Origin: an uncultured Ruminococcus sp. | GTDB lineage: Bacteria; Bacillota; Clostridia; Oscillospirales; Ruminococcaceae | Direction: 5' to 3' | Assembly (NCBI GenBank): GCA_910584195.1 | Contig: CAJTYV010000003.1 | Location: 149,490-213,489 of the forward strand | Length of the DNA: 64,000 bases | In this document: in pieces, positions 18,251 through 26,450 of the stretch | How positions within the stretch are numbered: the first letter of the stretch is position 1 | How the letters are laid out: every line of letters starts with the position of its first letter | The notes under the pieces: generated by a model | What the model was told of the DNA's origin: nothing | The model's input: the letters and a program-made list of their open reading frames with translations, nothing else | Databases searched by the model: none | Position numbers and translations under genes: made by a program

Positions 18251-18985
18251 TTATCTTTCAAAATACCTCTTTTTTCTTACATAGAAAGGGTCAACGGTGG
18301 CAGCCGCTTTTTTGCCCATTTCCTGTTCATATGTAATAAAGCAGAGGTGATCGCCCGCCTTTGAAGACTTAGCAAGATACTTTGAAAGAGGTACGAACAG
18401 TTTTCTGGTATTTCCCAGCATGTCAATAACCATCAGCATCTGCGGCTTTTCGCAGCCCCTTATCATTTCCATAATAAAAGCCCGGTCAACGTTTTCCTGC
18501 TTTGCAAGAAATTTAGACGCCGCTTTGGTAATATGTCCCACGGATTTTTCGCACGGGCGGTAATTTATAGTTTCCTCCTCATTGTAAGAGATCGCCTTTA
18601 TTTTAAGATTCCGTGCTATCATAAGAATACTTTTTATCTCCTGCGATGAAAATTCCTTACCGTAGGAATTCGGATTAAGAACCGCCGCCGCAGATTGTAT
18701 AAGATCGAAAAGCCTCAGACAGTTTATTTTGTAATATTCAACATAGCGCTTTGCAAACTGCTGCAGCGATCTGTGGCTGGTGAAAAAAGGAATAAAAACA
18801 TCTCCGTGAGGATTTTTTATTGTTATAAGCTCCAGCTGGATTCCGCCCTCCTCTCGTCCCCGTTCATACCTTACGGGATTTTTGCAGATCACGTAAACAT
18901 CGCTTTTTATTAGCGTCTGCAAAAAAAGCGAACGTTTTGACGGATCTGTTATAGCCGCTTTAAGCAGCTCGTCAAGATTCATCAT
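18251..18985 (-). CDS. SseB-family protein
   Basis: Soluble protein of about 245 residues related to SseB (enhanced serine sensitivity) proteins. The N-terminal domain pattern LDELLKAAI.. followed by SLFLQTLIKSDVYVI, a VFIPFFTSHRSLQQFAK strand-helix and VLNPNSYGKEFSSQEI is typical. The C-terminal half (about 150-245) has the second SseB domain. I start at the ATG-ATG at 18985 because AAAGGAC lies just upstream; a start at 19009 (with GGAAGG) is also possible. It is inserted between ruvA and ruvB. The function of the family is not firmly known. Confidence 0.75.
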   Translation of the reverse strand: MMNLDELLKAAITDPSKRSLFLQTLIKSDVYVICKNPVRYERGREEGGIQLELITIKNPHGDVFIPFFTSHRSLQQFAKRYVEYYKINCLRLFDLIQSAAAVLNPNSYGKEFSSQEIKSILMIARNLKIKAISYNEEETINYRPCEKSVGHITKAASKFLAKQENVDRAFIMEMIRGCEKPQMLMVIDMLGNTRKLFVPLSKYLAKSSKAGDHLCFITYEQEMGKKAAATVDPFYVRKKRYFER

Positions 18986-19084
18986 GAAAAATCGTCCTTT
19001 CATATACATTAAACCTTCCGCAGATTTCGCATCTGCGGCAGTTTAATATAGTATTATAATATTTTAATTCATTTTATTGCAAGA

Positions 19085-19699
19085 TCACTGCTGCGCCAAA
19101 ATTCTCAAAGTCTCTTTAATAAGCTCCTGCGTATCGAGAGCTGCATCGAGCTTTCGCAGTACGGGTGCAATTTCTCCCTGAGAGTAGCCAAGAACCATCA
19201 GAGCCTCCATCGCTTCTCCGACAGAAGAACCGCCGATCGCAGACTGCATCGAACTTACGCCGCTTTCGAGAGTCATCGACTTGCCTCCGAACGCCTCCGA
19301 AGAAATTTTATCTTTAAGCTCCAAAACTATACGCTGAGCAGTCTTAGCGCCTATTCCTTTTGTCCTTGTGATTGTTTTACTGTCCCCCGAAGCAACAATA
19401 AAGGCAAACTGCTCGGGAGTCATATCGGAAAGTATCGCCGTTGCCGCTTTCGGTCCCACGCCCGAAACGGAAATAAGCTGCTTAAAACAGTTAAGCTCCT
19501 GCATGTCTGCGAATCCGAAAAGCTCCACGCTGTCATCGCGTACGGCAAGATACGTGTATAAAGTGACCTCGCTGCCTGTTTCACTAAGTTTTGTTATGGT
19601 ACTGTAGGAAGTTTTGCAGCCGTACCCCACGCCGCCGCATTCCACTACGGCAAACCCTGTCTCTTTAAGTATGAGCTTGCCGCGCAAACTGTATATCAT
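19085..19699 (-). CDS. ruvA: Holliday junction DNA-binding protein RuvA
   Basis: Tetrameric junction-binding partner of RuvB. The sequence begins MIYSLRGKLILKETG and has the acidic-pin OB domain (about 1-65). The two helix-hairpin-helix motifs are LISVSGVGPKAATAIL and TRTKGIGAKTAQRIVLELKDK. The C-terminal three-helix RuvB-binding domain contains EAMEALMVLGYSQGE. The start at 19699 is chosen because GGAGG lies five bases upstream; the reading frame extends further, but that part is not RuvA-like. It starts 16 bases after ruvC. Confidence 0.96.
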   Translation of the reverse strand: MIYSLRGKLILKETGFAVVECGGVGYGCKTSYSTITKLSETGSEVTLYTYLAVRDDSVELFGFADMQELNCFKQLISVSGVGPKAATAILSDMTPEQFAFIVASGDSKTITRTKGIGAKTAQRIVLELKDKISSEAFGGKSMTLESGVSSMQSAIGGSSVGEAMEALMVLGYSQGEIAPVLRKLDAALDTQELIKETLRILAQQ

Positions 19700-19715
19700 G
19701 ATTACCTCCGTAATA

Positions 19716-20204
19716 TTAATTGTCCCAGCGTGTGGTATGACCGTGGCAAATAGCGATAGCAAGAGCATCAGCGGCATCGTCCGGCTTTGGTATCTGAGCC
19801 AGATTCAGAAGCTGCCGTGTCATTTCCATGACCTGCTGCTTTTCCGCCTTACCATAGCCGACCACTGCCGACTTAACCTGTAAAGGCGTATATTCATACA
19901 CCGGAATATCTCTTACTGCGGCGGAAAGCACCGTAATGCCCCTCGCCTGCGCAACGTCAATTGCGGTTTTCTGATTAGTAGTGAAAAACAGCTTTTCCAC
20001 CGCCATGCAATCCGGTCGGAACTTCTCAAATATGAACTCCATATCAGTGTGAATAGACCGAAGACGCTGGGTAAACGGCGTATGAGCTTCGGTAAGTATC
20101 GCACCGTATTCTATGGGGAAAAATTTCCGCCCATCATAATCGACCACACCAAATCCCACAATAGCATAACCGGGATCGATGCCCAGTATCCTGATTTTTT
20201 TCAT
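19716..20204 (-). CDS. ruvC: Crossover junction endodeoxyribonuclease RuvC
   Basis: Dimeric resolvase that cuts Holliday junctions. The first catalytic Asp is in RILGIDPGYAIVGFGVV near residue 8, the Glu is in DCMAVEKLFFTTNQKTA, and the last acidic pair is in KPDDAADALAIAICH. Length is about 162 residues. I use the ATG at 20204, where the protein begins MKKIRILGIDPG; an in-frame GTG ten codons upstream is less likely. It is the first gene of the ruvC-ruvA-sseB-ruvB block. Confidence 0.95.
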   Translation of the reverse strand: MKKIRILGIDPGYAIVGFGVVDYDGRKFFPIEYGAILTEAHTPFTQRLRSIHTDMEFIFEKFRPDCMAVEKLFFTTNQKTAIDVAQARGITVLSAAVRDIPVYEYTPLQVKSAVVGYGKAEKQQVMEMTRQLLNLAQIPKPDDAADALAIAICHGHTTRWDN

Positions 20205-20441
20205 TATTTTAACCTGACATTCGTGCAATCGCACACTTATCCATAATATTTCATATATTCCTTATTATTATAACACAAAACCTCACCACATTGCAACATT
20301 TTATTCATATAAATATCATATAATTACTATTGCATTTTTTGTGAAAATTGCAGTCAAATTGCTTTAAAAAAATCCAATTGTTTAAACTGTACAAATAATA
20401 AACGGCAAAAAAAACAATGTGTACAAAATTTTTAAAAGGTA

Positions 20442-20470
20442 TTGCAAATTCAAACGGGAAATGCTATAAT
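20442..20470 (+). promoter_or_regulatory. Sigma-A-type promoter for the zinc-ribbon gene
   Basis: TTGCAA (20442-20447) and TATAAT (20465-20470) are separated by 17 bases, in an AT-rich stretch facing the downstream gene. The family-1 repeat lies between this promoter and the gene, so it would be in the 5' leader. Confidence 0.7.
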
Positions 20471-20492
20471 ATTTTTAAATGAAATTAAAAAT

Positions 20493-20642
20493 CTGTTCAG
20501 TATCCCGGCGCGTGCGCATTTTTAAGCATAATTTTGTTAAGGACAAGGAAAAAAGCCGCAGGCATACTGTCGTATGGTAAGTTTTTAACGCAGCAATCGG
20601 TAAAATTTTTCGAAAATACGTGCGCGACGATATACTAAACAG
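20493..20642. repeat. Interspersed hairpin repeat, family 1, copy A
   Basis: Arms CTGTTCAGTATC and GATATACTAAACAG pair across 150 bases. The interior carries the core hairpin CATACTGTCGTATG (about 20563-20576) and the AACGCAGCAATCGGTAAAA box. It shares AAGCATAATTTTGT..GGACAAGG with copy B near 34.9 kb. Confidence 0.75.
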
Positions 20643-20662
20643 TCGTTAAGGGAGGGAGCTTC

Positions 20663-22174
20663 ATGATATGCAGCGTATGCGGAACTGAAAATGAAAAAGG
20701 ATTTAAATTCTGCGTAAAATGCGGAAGCAATTTGGAAAACCCTCATGAGACAAATTATGAACAGGTAGATATGGGCAATTATCACTCTGAAGAAGAGGGC
20801 GAAAACAACGGCTTTACCATGAATACAGGAACTTTTGTTATCAGAGATTCCGCACCTCCGCCCGAACAGAACATATATACCGCCGATGAACTCAATCAGT
20901 CGGAGGAAGACTTTGATTTCAGTATGTACGATGAACCGTCAATGGCTGAACTGCCGTCTCCTCCGCCTGCACAACCCACACCTCCGCAGCAAGCCTATAC
21001 TCAACCTCAGCAGCCTCTTCAGGGAATGAACCAGTATATGGCTCAGCAGCCAATGATGTATGCTCAGCCTCAGATAATCGGTTATGATCCTAACGGCGTT
21101 CCAATATACGGTCAGCCACAGGGTATGATGTACGCTCAGCCTCAGATAATCGGCTACGACCCTAACGGCGTTCCAATATACGGTCAGCCGCAGGGTATGA
21201 TGTACGCTCAGCCTCAGATAATCGGCTACGACCCTAACGGCGTTCCAATATACGGTCAGCCGCAGGGTATGATGTACGCTCAGCCTCAGATAATCGGCTA
21301 CGACCCTAATGGCGTTCCCATATATGGTCAACCCGGCTTTCAGCCTATGGGCGGAATGCCTGTGCAGAACCAAGGACTGCCGCCTAATATGCAGCCGATG
21401 CAGAGTATGCCGAATATGCAGTCTTTCCCAAATCCAAATATGCAGGCAACACAAAATAACGGCATGATGTCCAATATGCAGGGCATGATGAGTTTTCCAA
21501 ATCAGAGATTTAAGAATGACGTTATACCGCCGCCCCAGCAGACGGAAACAACTCCCCAAAAAGAAGAAAAAACTGATTTTTGGGCATTTTTTGACGAGGG
21601 CAGCGGAGAACATCACGAAAATTCCGAAGGTGATTTCTTTGGTAAGGCAAGATCAGAGACGGTCGTTTCCGATGATCCTTTCGCGGATATTGACAACAGA
21701 AGGAAAAAAAGACTCCAAGCCGAAAAGGCTTCTCAGGGCTTTATGAGCGACACTCCCGTGGTAGACGGAGACAGACTTGCGAAAAATGATTCTGACCGTA
21801 TAAACAAACTTTATATGAGACAAACAGGAAGTTCAGTTTCTACCGATCTGACAGTCGGTGAAGGAAAACATAAAAAGAGGTCAATGTCAGCAGCCGGCGA
21901 AGTAAATGCGGATATGCTGGCGGAAAAACTTAACGTTCGTTCGCGGGTTTCCATGCAGTATGCCGATAAAACAAACGCAGACGATATTGAAGCGTATGTT
22001 CCGGAGCATCGCGAAGCTATAATGGCTAAAGCGGAACATGCTGTCGAAGCTATGCCGAAAAAAATAAATCCGTATGAAAGCGAACTCGACAAAATTGAAC
22101 TGCCTGAGTATATGAAAGCTAAAAAAACGGTACATGAAGATGCTGCCGAAATTCCGTCAATACCCGAGGTGTGA
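20663..22174 (+). CDS. Zinc-ribbon protein with Pro/Gln/Tyr-rich tandem repeats
   Basis: Protein of 503 residues of unknown function. The N-terminus is a zinc ribbon, CSVCGTENEKGFKFCVKCG (two CxxC knuckles at about 3-6 and 17-20). An acidic and proline-rich linker leads to four tandem 24-residue repeats, roughly MMYAQPQIIGYDPNGVPIYG plus QPQG (about 131-225). A Met/Asn/Gln/Pro-rich low-complexity part (about 226-290) and a charged C-terminal region (about 300-503) with predicted helices follow. No transmembrane helix or signal peptide is seen, so it is probably cytoplasmic. The composition suggests a flexible scaffold. It precedes mscL but is separated by a structured repeat. Confidence 0.7.
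   Translation: MICSVCGTENEKGFKFCVKCGSNLENPHETNYEQVDMGNYHSEEEGENNGFTMNTGTFVIRDSAPPPEQNIYTADELNQSEEDFDFSMYDEPSMAELPSPPPAQPTPPQQAYTQPQQPLQGMNQYMAQQPMMYAQPQIIGYDPNGVPIYGQPQGMMYAQPQIIGYDPNGVPIYGQPQGMMYAQPQIIGYDPNGVPIYGQPQGMMYAQPQIIGYDPNGVPIYGQPGFQPMGGMPVQNQGLPPNMQPMQSMPNMQSFPNPNMQATQNNGMMSNMQGMMSFPNQRFKNDVIPPPQQTETTPQKEEKTDFWAFFDEGSGEHHENSEGDFFGKARSETVVSDDPFADIDNRRKKRLQAEKASQGFMSDTPVVDGDRLAKNDSDRINKLYMRQTGSSVSTDLTVGEGKHKKRSMSAAGEVNADMLAEKLNVRSRVSMQYADKTNADDIEAYVPEHREAIMAKAEHAVEAMPKKINPYESELDKIELPEYMKAKKTVHEDAAEIPSIPEV
21053..21335 (+). repeat. Four 72-bp tandem repeats inside the zinc-ribbon gene
   Basis: Units begin at 21053, 21125, 21197 and 21269, each starting ATGATGTA and encoding MMYAQPQIIGYDPNG plus VPIYGQPQG. 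Units 2 and 3 are almost identical at the DNA level while the first and last show a few silent changes, as expected from slippage or unequal exchange. Confidence 0.9.
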
Positions 22175-22195
22175 GCTTTCAACAGCCGTATTCCA

Positions 22196-22338
22196 TTCAA
22201 AGCTCTGCTTTCAACAAGCAGACGGCTTACGGCAGTAAGCCGGAATTCAGTCGGAGATCGTGTCTCCGACTGAATATAAAGATGTTCGCCGCCTAAGAGG
22301 GTGCGGGTGTCCGGCGGACATCGTCTGTGGTTATAAAG
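22196..22338 (+). repeat. Cloverleaf-like structured repeat, family 2, copy 1
   Basis: An outer stem CAGACG/CGTCTG encloses three hairpins: GGCTTAC..GTAAGCC, ATTCAGTCGGAGA..TCTCCGACTGAAT and GATGTTCGCCG..CGGCGGACATC. The left end reads TTCAAAGCTCTGC and the right end GGACATCGTCTGTGGTTATA. It lies between the zinc-ribbon gene and mscL, in the mscL leader. Other copies are at 26.5, 28.9 and 36.9 kb. Confidence 0.8.
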
Positions 22339-22421
22339 CTAACCTGAATCAACTTATATTTGCTTTGGTATATATAACGATTCAGGTTTAGTATAAATAA
22401 AAACAAAAAGGAGATAAAAAA

Positions 22422-22841
22422 ATGAAGAAGTTACTGGAAGAATTCAAAGCGTTTATTATGAGAGGCAATATCATTGATATGGCTATCGGTGTTATCATCG
22501 GCGGTGCATTTTCGGGGCTTGTAACCTCGCTGCTCGATAATATTATTTCCCCTATACTCGGATTTTTCAGCGTAGGCGGACTTAACGGACTTTCCATAAG
22601 GATACTAAATGCAGATCTCAGATTCGGCGCATTCTTTATGGATATAGTTAACTTTGTTATCATGGCTGCCGTTGTATTTGTAATAATGAAAGCTGTAACT
22701 TCCATTATGAACAAGTTTAAGAAAAAGGAAGAAGAAGCTCCCGCAAAACCTTCCAAAGAAGAAGAGCTTCTCACCGAGATAAGAGATCTGCTCAAGGCTC
22801 AGGCAGGCTCGGCAGAAGCTGCTGAAAACAAGTCAGAGTAA
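22422..22841 (+). CDS. mscL: Large-conductance mechanosensitive channel MscL
   Basis: Homopentameric membrane channel that opens under membrane tension to release solutes on hypo-osmotic shock. The N-terminal amphipathic helix KKLLEEFKAFIMRGN leads into TM1 (DMAIGVIIGGAFSGLVTSLL). The periplasmic loop is short, and TM2 is around 83-105 (VNFVIMAAVVFVIMKAV). A charged C-terminal bundle with EEELLTEIRDLLKAQ follows. Length 139 is normal. AAGGAG lies upstream of the ATG, and a bidirectional terminator follows. Confidence 0.96.
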   Translation: MKKLLEEFKAFIMRGNIIDMAIGVIIGGAFSGLVTSLLDNIISPILGFFSVGGLNGLSIRILNADLRFGAFFMDIVNFVIMAAVVFVIMKAVTSIMNKFKKKEEEAPAKPSKEEELLTEIRDLLKAQAGSAEAAENKSE

Positions 22842-22856
22842 TTACATATTCACCAA

Positions 22857-22904
22857 TAAAAACGCCTTACAGCCGAATTTCAAATCGGCTGTAAGGCGTT
22901 TTTT
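22857..22904. terminator. Bidirectional terminator between mscL and uvrC
   Basis: Stem of about 17 bp (AACGCCTTACAGCCGA with its complement), followed by TTTTTT on the plus strand and preceded by an A-tract that gives a T-tract on the minus strand. The genes converge here. Confidence 0.9.
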
Positions 22905-24727
22905 CATAATCGCTGGATAACCTCCCAAAGCTCTTTAGCAGTCTCTGCGCTAACGCCTGCTGTCAGTGCAAGTTCCTCGGGAGTTGCTTTCAACAGGTTT
23001 GCTTTCGTTTTATATTTCACCATGATCTTAGCAGCTTTCTTTTCTCCTATGCCTTTGACTGTAAGAAACTCCGAGCTATAGGTCTTTTTCTTGTGCCTGC
23101 TGTGCATATAGCTTACGGAAAAGCGGTGTACCTCGTCCTGTATTTTCGTCACGAGGTTGAACGCCGCCTGCAAATTATTTATTTGTATTTCACGGCCTCC
23201 GGTCGCTATCGCTCTTGTGCGGTGCTTATCGTCTTTCACCATGCCGAAAAGCGGAATATTAAGACCCAGTTCCTTCAAAACAGGCTCTACCGCATGAACA
23301 TGTCCCGTTCCGCCGTCAAGCAGGATAAGGTCGGGCGTACGTCTGAAATACTCGTCTCCCTCTTGCTCAACGATGTGGAGCAGCCGGCGTTTCAGTACCT
23401 CGTGCATGCTTCCGTAGTCGTTCTGATACTGCTGTTCCTTTATGGAAAACCGTTTATATGCTTTTTTCAGAGGTCTGCCGTCCTCAAAGACTACCATTCC
23501 GGCGACCATTGATTCGGACGAAAGATTAGAAATATCGTAAGCTTCTATATACTTAGGCGGCGCGGCAAGTCCGAGACTTTTTCCAAGCTGTTCAAGAGCA
23601 ATGACTTCCTTTCCTGTACGGCTGTTCTTCAGTGCGGCGTATTCTGCGGAATTGCTTTTGGCAAGCTTTAAAAGGTCGAGCAGTCTGCCCCTCTGCGGCT
23701 GATGAAGCTTCACCACTCTGTTTGCCTGTTTTTCAAGCAGACGTTCGATAAGCTCATACTCCTCAGGGATATGGTCAACGGCGACAAGCTTTGGAATATC
23801 GTTTCTGCCGTGATAGAACTGAACCATAAACGTGCTGAGAATATCATCGTCCGCCCCGTTTTTTTCAAGGTCGAAAACAGCCTTGTCGTAAAGGCGGTTT
23901 TCGCGGTACATCAACACGGAAACGTACACTCCGCCGTGATATTCGGCTATACCGATAACGTCCGCCGAATCTACGCCGCTGCCTACCATTTTCTGTTTTT
24001 CGGACGCTTTTTTTACGGCGTTTATACGATCGCGCAGCATTGCGGCTTTCTCAAAATTAAGCTCCTCTGCCGCTTCATTCATCTCGCGCTCCATACGTTC
24101 GACAGATGCCGCGCTGCCCGAACGTATAAACTCCGCCGCTTCGTCAACTGTTTTCCTGTAAGTCTCGCCGTCTATATTTCCGCGGCAGACACCCATGCAC
24201 ATTTTTATGTGATAGTTAAGACACGGACGTTCCCTGCGAAAATCCTGCGGAAATCTTCTGCGGCAGGTCGGCAGCATAAATACGCGGTTAGCTTCCTTGA
24301 CCGCTTCTTTAGTAATGTACGCGCTCGTGTATGGTCCGAGATATTTTCCGCCTGCCGAAGTATTTTTTTCAGCAGTTATGCGCGGATATTCCTCGTCCGA
24401 AATACGTATATAGGAGTAGCCCTTGTCGTCTTTAAGAAGAATATTATAGCGAGGTTTATGCTGTTTTATAAGGCTGCATTCAAGCACAAGAGCCTCGAAC
24501 TCGCTGTCTGTGACAATAAAATCGTAATCATAGACCTTTGCGACCATAGCCGCCACTTTCGGAGTATGATCGGGATTTTCGCGGAAATAGCTCGTAACGC
24601 GTTTTTTCAAATTCTTAGCCTTACCGATGTAAATTATTCCGCCGTCCTTGTCTTTCATTATATAAACTCCGGGAGAAGCGGTCAGCCTTGACGTTTTCTC
24701 CCTCAGATAAGGAAGTCTTAAATTCAT
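22904..24727 (-). CDS. uvrC: Excinuclease ABC subunit C UvrC
   Basis: Dual-incision nuclease of nucleotide excision repair. It has an N-terminal GIY-YIG domain (SPGVYIMKDKDGGIIYIGKAKNL, about 19-41) and a cysteine cluster CRRRFPQDFRRERPCLNYHIKMC near 155-177. The UVR motif (MNEAAEELNFEKAAMLRDRI) is followed by the RNase H-like 5' nuclease core with YDISNLSSESMVAGMVVFEDG and DLILLDGGTGHVHAV. The HhH domain at the C-terminus is LTVKGIGEKKAAKI. Length 607 is normal. AAAGGAATTT precedes the ATG. Confidence 0.97.
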   Translation of the reverse strand: MNLRLPYLREKTSRLTASPGVYIMKDKDGGIIYIGKAKNLKKRVTSYFRENPDHTPKVAAMVAKVYDYDFIVTDSEFEALVLECSLIKQHKPRYNILLKDDKGYSYIRISDEEYPRITAEKNTSAGGKYLGPYTSAYITKEAVKEANRVFMLPTCRRRFPQDFRRERPCLNYHIKMCMGVCRGNIDGETYRKTVDEAAEFIRSGSAASVERMEREMNEAAEELNFEKAAMLRDRINAVKKASEKQKMVGSGVDSADVIGIAEYHGGVYVSVLMYRENRLYDKAVFDLEKNGADDDILSTFMVQFYHGRNDIPKLVAVDHIPEEYELIERLLEKQANRVVKLHQPQRGRLLDLLKLAKSNSAEYAALKNSRTGKEVIALEQLGKSLGLAAPPKYIEAYDISNLSSESMVAGMVVFEDGRPLKKAYKRFSIKEQQYQNDYGSMHEVLKRRLLHIVEQEGDEYFRRTPDLILLDGGTGHVHAVEPVLKELGLNIPLFGMVKDDKHRTRAIATGGREIQINNLQAAFNLVTKIQDEVHRFSVSYMHSRHKKKTYSSEFLTVKGIGEKKAAKIMVKYKTKANLLKATPEELALTAGVSAETAKELWEVIQRL

Positions 24728-24851
24728 ATAAATTCCTTTTGTTCCTTAAAAATAGTTCTTTTTATAAACGACCGCATTCAAGAAGTCCATAAATCTTCTT
24801 CCGCCGCGTTTGTCCCGACATGTTCTTTGCCGCTCAAGAAACATGCATGTT

Positions 24852-25457
24852 TTATTCATCATCGTAAACCTTAAAAGACTGAGAAGCCTCGGAAACATCG
24901 CCCATCTTTTCTATCAAAGCTTTTTTCATAAGCGTCAGATCGAATACATCAAGCTTACCGTCATTGTACAGATCGGCAGCCCTCCAATTATCAAGCTCTG
25001 CATCAGGTGCATTCAGAAGCCATTTCTGGAGAGAAACAACATCGGCAACACTAAGTGAACCGTCGCCGTTCACATCACCGTCCGGAGGAGCAATATCGCC
25101 GGCAAGCGGAGGCATCTCCTCTGTAGTTGGCTCGATAAATTCATCGGGTGGCAGAGGTTCTCCGGCAAGAGGAGGTATTTCTTCTGTCGGTATCTCTATA
25201 AACTCATCAGGCGGCAGAGGTTCTCCGGCAAGAGGAGGTATTTCCTCTGTCGGTATCTCTATAAACTCATCTGAGATCATCGGCACACCTGCTGTTGTCC
25301 ATATTTCCGTCGGACAAGGGATATCAGTCGGTATTATTTCTGCGCCTGATGTCTGAATCGTACCCTCCGGGGCAGCCGCAAATGCACCTACGCCTGCGGC
25401 AGTACCGACAGCTGCGGAAGCTATAAGCGAAGTTATTTCTTTTGTGAATTTTCTCAT
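24852..25457 (-). CDS. Secreted repeat peptide with C-terminal dockerin, candidate substrate of the adjacent radical SAM enzyme
   Basis: Protein of 201 residues. It has a Sec signal peptide (about 1-28, ending AFAAA) and a short region with IIPTDIPCPTEIWTTAG. Three tandem 21-residue repeats (residues 64-126) follow the pattern EFIEIPTEEIPPLAGEPLPPD. A type I dockerin (about 127-186) has calcium loops DVNGDGSLSVADVVSLQ and DLYNDGKLDVFDLTLMK. The ATG overlaps the stop of the upstream radical SAM/SPASM gene by 4 bases (ATGA), showing translational coupling. There is no catalytic domain, so the protein is essentially leader, repeats and dockerin. Inference: the repeats are the modified core of a RiPP-like product docked on a cellulosome. 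A simple structural linker-dockerin protein is the alternative. Confidence 0.75.
   Translation of the reverse strand: MRKFTKEITSLIASAAVGTAAGVGAFAAAPEGTIQTSGAEIIPTDIPCPTEIWTTAGVPMISDEFIEIPTEEIPPLAGEPLPPDEFIEIPTEEIPPLAGEPLPPDEFIEPTTEEMPPLAGDIAPPDGDVNGDGSLSVADVVSLQKWLLNAPDAELDNWRAADLYNDGKLDVFDLTLMKKALIEKMGDVSEASQSFKVYDDE
25080..25268 (-). repeat. Three 63-bp tandem repeats in the dockerin peptide gene
   Basis: Each unit encodes 21 residues with the invariant parts DEFIE, TEE and PPLAG. The first two units are almost identical in DNA; the third, nearest the dockerin, has drifted (EPTTEEMPPLAGDIAPPD). Confidence 0.88.
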
Positions 25458-26434
25458 ATCATTTTCCCTCCGTTTTCTTTAGATATTATTTCCAGCGCTG
25501 TAAGGATATGTACCTGTTCTTCAAGACAAGCTGCTTCTGAAATGTCTCTCACCGTACCTGTTGTTGCCATTTTTTTACAAGCACAGGAGTTTCGGCAGTA
25601 TTCGGCTATCTCGCAGCCCTCGCACCTTTCCGACATCATGGAATAGTCGGGGTGAGCAGCCCTCGCCTTTTCAGCTTCGATACCTACGCAAACATCGCCG
25701 CATTGGTATTCCTGCTTATTCTGGAACTGTATACAGGGATAAAATTTTCCGTCCCAGTTTATAAAGAGCTTCTTTTTGCATATTCCGCAGGTACTGCGAG
25801 TATTTTCCCTGATCGTTTTCTTTTTCGCCGCCAGCTCGTACACAAACAGGTCTTTTATTCCGGAGATCTTCCTCCATTGCTCTCTTAAAAGATCGCCGAA
25901 GCTGTCGGGGTCGTCGGGAACAAGAAATGCGTCCATTGCTGCCGATACCTTCTTAACGCCGAGCTCTTTCAGGTACATGATGTTATCATACAAAAAAGGC
26001 AGCGTTTCTTTTGTATAGACAAGCTGGACCAGCGTTTCAGGCTGATATTTCAGAAGTAATTTGAGATTCGCATCAAGAAGAATCGTATCAGCTCCTCGTT
26101 CGGCACATTCCGAGCCGTCGTGGGACATATTTATGATGATATTCCTATCAGCGCACCATTTTATAAACTCCTCGTCAAGAAGCGTTCCGTTTGTCGTTAT
26201 AACAAACTGTTTCGCTGTAAGGTTTTCACAGAAATATTTTACGATGTCTTTGTAAAGAAGCGGTTCGCCTCCGAAGATATAGACAACGCCGGCATCACCG
26301 CGTTGATTTACAAATTCTGTTACCTGATGCATCGTTTCATCACTGATACAGCCGTACTCCGTATTAAGACGCTTTTCGTAGCAGTAGCTGCATTTCAAAT
26401 TACATCTGTTGGTAATGCTTATGGTGTAATCCAA
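25454..26434 (-). CDS. Radical SAM/SPASM peptide maturase
   Basis: Radical S-adenosylmethionine enzyme of 326 residues. The cluster motif CNLKCSYC (CxxxCxxC, about 11-18) binds the SAM [4Fe-4S]; YIFGGEPLLY is the GGE SAM-binding strand. A Cys-rich SPASM region begins at CGICKKKLFINWDGKFYPC and continues with CGDVC, CEGCEIAEYC and CAC, enough for auxiliary clusters as in peptide maturases. The start is TTG at 26434, where GGAGGTGAT lies 7 bases upstream; the frame extends 9 codons further into a family-2 repeat, which is unlikely to be coding. It overlaps the dockerin-repeat peptide by 4 bases. The layout recalls the FibroRumin-type maturases annotated in Ruminococcus and Fibrobacter, from memory and unverified. 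Confidence 0.85.
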   Translation of the reverse strand: MDYTISITNRCNLKCSYCYEKRLNTEYGCISDETMHQVTEFVNQRGDAGVVYIFGGEPLLYKDIVKYFCENLTAKQFVITTNGTLLDEEFIKWCADRNIIINMSHDGSECAERGADTILLDANLKLLLKYQPETLVQLVYTKETLPFLYDNIMYLKELGVKKVSAAMDAFLVPDDPDSFGDLLREQWRKISGIKDLFVYELAAKKKTIRENTRSTCGICKKKLFINWDGKFYPCIQFQNKQEYQCGDVCVGIEAEKARAAHPDYSMMSERCEGCEIAEYCRNSCACKKMATTGTVRDISEAACLEEQVHILTALEIISKENGGKMI

Positions 26435-26450
26435 AAAATCACCTCCATGA

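Larger units (their letters stand above)
20205..20662. other. Intergenic region between divergent ruvC and the zinc-ribbon gene
   Basis: AT-rich gap of about 460 bases. It holds a plus-strand promoter (20442-20470) and a family-1 repeat (20493-20642), and no credible coding frame. AGGGAGGGAGC just before the ATG at 20663 is the ribosome binding site of the zinc-ribbon gene. Confidence 0.7.

Noticed and set aside
21053..21335. Tandem direct repeats considered as a CRISPR array
   Set aside because: Units are contiguous 72-bp coding repeats with no variable spacers, and the frame is preserved. No cas gene is present.
20939..21616. 225-codon minus-strand frame with HHTLRLTVYWN-type repeats
   Set aside because: Its repeats are the antisense reading of the 72-bp tandem repeats of the zinc-ribbon gene, so it is not independent evidence.
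23702..24691. 329-codon open frame on the plus strand opposite uvrC
   Set aside because: It is fully antisense to the conserved uvrC coding sequence, lacks a ribosome binding site and a recognisable domain, and reads as a shadow of codon bias.
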